Assembly: GCA_963978545.1 (NCBI GenBank) | Contig: OZ021729.1 | Coordinates: 91,914,466-91,978,465, forward strand | DNA: 64,000 bases | Direction: 5' to 3' | DNA from: Linyphia triangularis | Taxonomy: Eukaryota > Arthropoda > Arachnida > Araneae > Linyphiidae | In this document: positions 59,486-64,000 of the stretch, one piece after another | Layout of the letters: each line of letters opens with the position of its first letter | How positions within the stretch are numbered: position 1 is the first letter of the stretch | The notes under the pieces: generated by a model | The model's input: only the letters and a program-made list of their open reading frames with translations | Told to the model about the DNA's origin: nothing | Databases searched by the model: none | Translations under genes and position numbers: made by a program

Positions 59486-59560
59486 CTTGATTTTGGCACA
59501 AGGAGTGAAAATTTAATTTTAACGCTTTTGCTCATTTCCAAGTTACGTCATCCGGTGTGA
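59478..59560 (-). promoter_or_regulatory. Promoter-like cluster: YY1, CRE and ETS sites
   Basis: GCCGCCATCTTG (59478-59489, YY1 on minus), TTACGTCA (59543-59550) and ATCCGG (59550-59555, ETS) lie within 80 bp. On the minus strand the order is ETS, CRE, then YY1, as in TATA-less promoters where YY1 sits just after the start site. Second candidate upstream promoter for minus-strand transcription. Confidence 0.4.
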
Positions 59561-60078
59561 TGGGTGAGACTGGTTTTTCACTTGAATTCCGAGTTATAAG
59601 TCAATCCTATTTCCGATATCGCATTGAGTGCCTAATTATTCTTATTGGTACAGTGTTAAACGAATACTGAAATTCAACAACAAATTTCGACCTTATAGAA
59701 AGCAAAGAAGTGGAACGCCGTTCCATCGCGTTATTTATCCACTACACCTCTGAAAAGTTTCGCACTTTTCACATCGGCTACATTTGCTACAATAATAAAG
59801 AGCACATTCGCTGATTGAATAATTAATTGAAAATGTACTTTAATTATTTCAAAAACAGTATTGAACGTGTTTAAAATACTTATAAGGATACTAATTTCGC
59901 ATGTGTTTTTTCCTTCTCTTTTTTGTTAATTAAATCAGAATATAAAACACTCAAGTAAATAAGGACACAGTATCAAGTTATTAACAAGGTTGAAGTATTA
60001 GGAAAAAAAAAAAAAAAAAAAAGGAAAAAGAAAACCCCTTCTTGATCGTGACCTCAACTGAAACTTTGGATTTCTTAA

Positions 60079-60777
60079 GGTATACACATACGTTGGACAA
60101 TTTTTTTTTTATTTCTTATGCCAGCGTGTCAAATTTTTGTGAGAATTACAAGAGTAAAAAATGTAATGTATTTGCAGTAACAAAAAGTAAAAAAATAAAA
60201 TATTTATTTAATTAATTGAATTTTAATTCACTAATTAAGGCCTAATTGCAACGATGATAAAATTATACCTAATTAATTTTGAAACGGGCACGGGCCCAAG
60301 CAAAATATAATGCATAACTTAAATATTTTTTAAATTTTAACATTTAACATGAAAAGTACTAGAAAAAATAAAAAATTTCTAAAAATAAAAATATTCTAAA
60401 ATACATAAAAAAATCTATTTTTTACCAACATTTTTGTAAACAGCTAGGGCCCGTGCTCTGAAATGTTATCTAAATTATACAGTTTAAATTTTAAAAATCA
60501 GTTAATTAACTCTTAAGATATCATTGTTGGAGTACATTCACTCAACAATGAAAAGCAGTTCTCCAGAAATTGAGTTCAAAGTTTTCGACATTTTCTTTTT
60601 TCCAATACGTTTTAAACGTCGACTTTTACGAAATTGCGTGTAATTAAAAAAGTATTTTAACTACAAGAAAGTTATTGGTATCATTTTAAAGATAATGAAT
60701 TGGAGAACATTGTAGAATGAAAAAACAAAAATGCCTGTTTGGGTTAATTTTTGCGATTCCCAACGTATATGTTTACC
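60079..60777 (+). mobile_element. TTAA-flanked piggyBac-type element, copy 1
   Basis: TTAA (60075-60078), GGTATACACATACGTTGG, then an A/T-rich interior, CCAACGTATATGTTTACC, TTAA (60778-60781). No transposase. Interior palindromes include GCACGGGCCC (60288) against GGGCCCGTGC (60448). Confidence 0.85.
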
Positions 60778-61112
60778 TTAAGTATATAAAATGCAAATTC
60801 ATAATATTTTACACAACTTATGACATAAAAAAGCTAAATACTCTTAATTTGCGTATTTATTTGCCCACCAATTTATATCACAATACATGTATAAATATTT
60901 ATGAGGATTTATTAATTAGTTCTTCATAAAAATTTCAAAAAGGTAGATTTGTACACTGAACTAGCCCCACGCTCAACTACACTCCTGGTTATTAGAGTTT
61001 GTGTAGTCATAGTGCAGTTAACAAGTTCAATCTGGCTGACGGTGCTACCGAGTCCAAAGCCGTCATAAAATCAGAGGGCGCAATACATTTTCTTTAAAAA
61101 AAAAATTTAAAG

Positions 61113-61286
61113 GTCGACCAAACGGTATAAGTGGTTAGCGTGCTAGCTTCTAGACCGCGAGGTTCCGAGTCCCGTGTAACGCATGGGTGTTTGTTAATGT
61201 ATGTTGGCTTGTCTAATGACGAATGTTTCGACGCATTATAGCCCTCGTGTTGCTGACGGCGCCAGATAATCTGAAAACAACCAACT
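61113..61286 (+). mobile_element. SINE family A, with damaged B box
   Basis: GACCAAACGGTATAAGTGGT at the head; the B box reads GTTCCGAGTCCCG. The tail ends AACAACCAACT. Flanks AAAAAAATTTAAA and AAAAAAATTAAA suggest a duplication with one change. Confidence 0.88.
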
Positions 61287-61304
61287 AAAAAAATTAAATA
61301 GGAA

Positions 61305-61418
61305 TTTTAGGCATAATTCCAAAAATTCGAGGAACATTTTAGGGATATTCTTAAACGTTTTAGGGGTAATTCCAAACATTTTAGGGGTAATTCCCTAATT
61401 TTAGGGATAATTCTAAAA
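61305..61418. repeat. 21-bp minisatellite (TTTTAGGG-containing)
   Basis: TTTTAGGG starts at 61337, 61358, 61379 and 61399, with a looser unit at 61305. The unit also contains TAATTCC. The TTAGG word recalls the arthropod telomere repeat, but the 21-bp spacing shows it is not telomeric. Confidence 0.8.
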
Positions 61419-62398
61419 AAATTATGAATATATCTTTTAATGCTGACATATGTTCCTAACACAGACATTCTTTTCAAAACATGTCCTGGCAAAAAACTGC
61501 CAATTTTTAAAAAAATGAATAATTAAAATCTCATAACTGGGAAAACTGGGGAATTTTCGAAGTTTTTATTTTAGGAATTTTAAGAAACATTTAAGTACAA
61601 GTTTAGGAATTTTAGGGATAAACAAAAATGTAAGGAATGTTAGGGCGCTACTCCTGTTCCATACCAAAGTGAGCTCACTTAATCCGATACTAAAAAGTTG
61701 CGCCTTGGATGTCGCTTTTCACAAAACAAAGGATCCGATTCGATCCCTATCTATCTCTGGAGTTTCGGTTTAATAAAAGGTACGACATTTAGTTTCGCCA
61801 AGTTCCTTCATTATTATTATTATTGTTGTTTTATTTTGTACAAAAAAAAATCTTGTTCAAAAGGTAATACTAATAATGATGATGGATATTGCTCCCATTC
61901 CTGGGAAGCAGACAACCGATTCTGGATTAAGTCATTTTCTGATGGGATAAGATTGTGAAATTAAAATTACTCCTTTTTTTTAGAGGGAAAAGAAAACAAA
62001 GTTTCGAAACAATGTCGAATTGACTATTCTAAAGCCGAGAATAATTGACGAAATTATTTGGGTTTCAATGACCAGCGTTCGAGGAAAATTATCACCGCTA
62101 CTTTAATATGTATCGAGAAATTATTTCGGATTTGCGCGCGGGAAAGAATCAGCTTTAATGTCAGAGATTAAATTTTACCGACAATTGTTTGCTTTCAAAA
62201 GCAAACTCAAAATAAATGTTTGCGATTATTCTTTTATTTTATACTGCGCCGTTGCGAAAGCTTTTTCAAGTACGATCTACTTTTTTAAGTTAATATTCCT
62301 TATTGTTTGTAGAAATTCAGGAGTAAAGATGTATTACACTGTAAAAAAACACAACCAATTTATACTTTATTCTTCTATCGGTATGATCCTTGAATGAT
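61419..62398. other. Non-coding between the two inverted piggyBac-type copies
   Basis: 61540-61650 repeats part of 51655-51765. The rest is unassigned. The frames at 61698-61958 and 62158-62397 have no recognisable domain. Confidence 0.35.
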
Positions 62399-62402
62399 TT
62401 AA

Positions 62403-63141
62403 GGTATACATATACGTTGGGAATCGCAAAAATTGACCCAAACAGGCATTTTTGTTTTTTCATTCTACAATGTTCTCCAATTCATTACCTTTAAAATGAT
62501 ACCAATAACTTTCTTATAGTTAAAATACTTTTTTAATTACACGCAATTTCGTAAAGGTCAACGTTTAAAACATATTGGAAAAAAGAAAATGTCGAAAACT
62601 TTGAACTCAATTTCTGGGGAACTGCTTTTCATTGTTGAGTGAATGTACTCCAACGGTGATATCTTAAGAGTTAATTAATTGATTTTTTAAATTTAAACTG
62701 TATAATTTATATAACATTTCAGATCACGGGCCCTAGCTGTTTACAAAAATGTTGGTAAAAAATAGATTTTTTTATGTATTTTAGAATATTTTTATTTTTA
62801 GAAATTTTTTATTTTTTCTAGTATTTTTCATGTTAAATGTTAAAATTTAAAAAATATTTAAGTTATGCATTATATTTTGCTCGGGTCTGTGTATCAATAC
62901 CTTGTCTTTAATTTCCAGTAAGAAATTTGTTTCAAAATTAATTAGGTATTATTTTATCATCGTTGCAATTAGGCCTTAATTAGTAAATTAAAATTCAATT
63001 AATTAAATAAATATTTTATTTTTTTACTTTTTGTTACTGCAAATACATTAAATTTTTTGCTCTTGTAATTTTCTAAAAATTTTGACACGCTGGCATAAGA
63101 ACTAAAAAAAAAAAAAAAAAATTCCAACGTATATGTATACC
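62403..63141 (-). mobile_element. TTAA-flanked piggyBac-type element, copy 2, inverted
   Basis: TTAA (62399-62402), GGTATACATATACGTTGG, interior running as the reverse complement of copy 1, CCAACGTATATGTATACC, TTAA (63142-63145). It is longer than copy 1 by about 40 bases, including a short insertion after GCTCGGGTC near 62882. Confidence 0.87.
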
Positions 63142-63145
63142 TTAA

Positions 63146-63883
63146 TAGAAAAAAAAATATTTCATATCACGCTTCAATTTTTTTAAAAAAGAATTCTGAC
63201 TATCAAAGCTTATTAAAAGTAAACCAAAACGACGCTAGCAGTAAAGTCTCTGAAATATAAAATTAAAAAAAAAAAAAAAATTACGCAATTCACATCCCCC
63301 CAGAAAATCTATAGTTGACACGCAGGCAAAAAGACCATGAGGCGTGCGTGCACTTATTCATAACATAAATTTCCTATCCTCTACAATAATACGATACTGC
63401 ATTATAACCAGTTATGTAAAGGAGAGAAAAAACACCGAAACTAACAAAAAAAAAAATGCGAGTTTTATGCATCGATTCAGTCTAACAATAAAAGTGATTT
63501 GAAAAAAAAGAGGAGAAAAAATCCATTTAGATTCAAAAATAGGAATATATTTCCGCATTTTATCGCCCGGTGTGACACGAGAGGACTTTTGTCAGAAAAC
63601 AACCGAAAATGAAAAACAATGAAGTAGCGATAAAAAAGAAAGAGCTCACAATGGCCACAACTTGATGAAACTCCCGCTCACCGATGTCGGTTCACAAATT
63701 TCGGTCACACGAACATTTTAATTGTTGCGGTCATCTGTTACCTCAATAACATGTCAAGTTCGGAAAATAGACACGATTCATTTAAAACTAGTCATTCTTC
63801 TATTAGGCTTGACGGACCACTTTTGACTTCCACTAAGGACCTCTAGATGGGAACAACTGATCTAAACAATATCGTACCTTTCT
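63146..63883. other. Non-coding, nothing recognised
   Basis: A/T-rich with A-runs. No repeat family or exon identified. Confidence 0.35.
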
Positions 63884-64000
63884 ACAACAGGGACGCAACT
63901 CAAAATCCTTCATTTTAAGTAAAAACGTGTAAGAATGAACACACAGGACAACAGGGACACAACTCAAAATCCTTCTTTTTGAGTAAAAGTGCACACACGG
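63884..64000. repeat. 64-bp tandem repeat cut by the window end
   Basis: ACAACAGGGACGCAACTCAA at 63884 and ACAACAGGGACACAACTCAA at 63948 begin two units 64 bp apart. The second runs off the edge, so the array may continue. Confidence 0.85.

Noticed and set aside
61337..61418. Telomere-like TTAGG repeats
   Set aside because: The word occurs once per 21-bp unit, not as contiguous TTAGG repeats.
60717..62397. 70-79-codon plus frames near and inside the TTAA elements
   Set aside because: A/T-rich frames with no recognisable domain. The first overlaps the right end of a transposon and the second lies in unassigned sequence.

Overview
The window is eukaryotic, most likely arthropod, DNA. Its one clearly recognisable gene is the 5' coding end of a zfh2 / ZFHX3-ZFHX4 type zinc-finger homeobox transcription factor. 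It lies on the minus strand at the left edge (1-1856), and its reading frame runs off the window. The exon opens with a textbook splice acceptor (1891 and upstream on the minus strand), so more 5' exons must lie further upstream, to the right in window coordinates. Coding DNA is G/C-rich at third positions; everything else is A/T-rich and non-coding. I cannot place the species from sequence alone.

From 1.9 kb to about 57 kb I see no other functional protein gene. This is probably one giant 5' intron of the zfh2-like gene, or intron plus intergenic DNA. It is packed with small non-autonomous transposons. There are two well-defined tRNA-derived SINE families, called A and B here, many with intact target-site duplications (TSDs), plus remnants of a third (C). 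There are hAT-type elements with 8-bp duplications; two still encode the C-terminal end of a transposase. There are two TTAA-flanked piggyBac-type families, a TA-targeting long-inverted-repeat element (FB1), a P/hAT-type element with an 8-bp duplication, and a 634-bp near-perfect foldback (FB2). Several further dispersed repeats are named R2-R6 here. Many are nested, so order of insertion can be read directly.

Tandem repeats include a (AT)50 run at 30.9 kb, a three-copy 220-bp array at 15.8-16.4 kb, a 35-bp minisatellite at 56.6 kb, a 21-bp one at 61.3 kb, and a 64-bp one cut by the window end. Poly(G)/poly(C) tracts of 9-19 bases are strikingly common.

A few G/C-rich, CpG-bearing islands stand out as regulatory candidates: 27.7-27.8 kb (NRF1-type palindrome), 28.3-28.5 kb (CRE plus perfect RFX X-box), 45.6-46.0 kb (GAGA-rich), 57.6-57.95 kb (ETS and CTCF-like sites followed on the minus strand by a consensus splice donor) and 59.3-59.6 kb (ETS/CRE upstream of an ATG in an AAGATGGCGGC motif). 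The last two are the best candidates for the upstream promoter and first exon of the zfh2-like gene or of a neighbour. I found no new gene system; the notable content is transposon biology and possible regulation.
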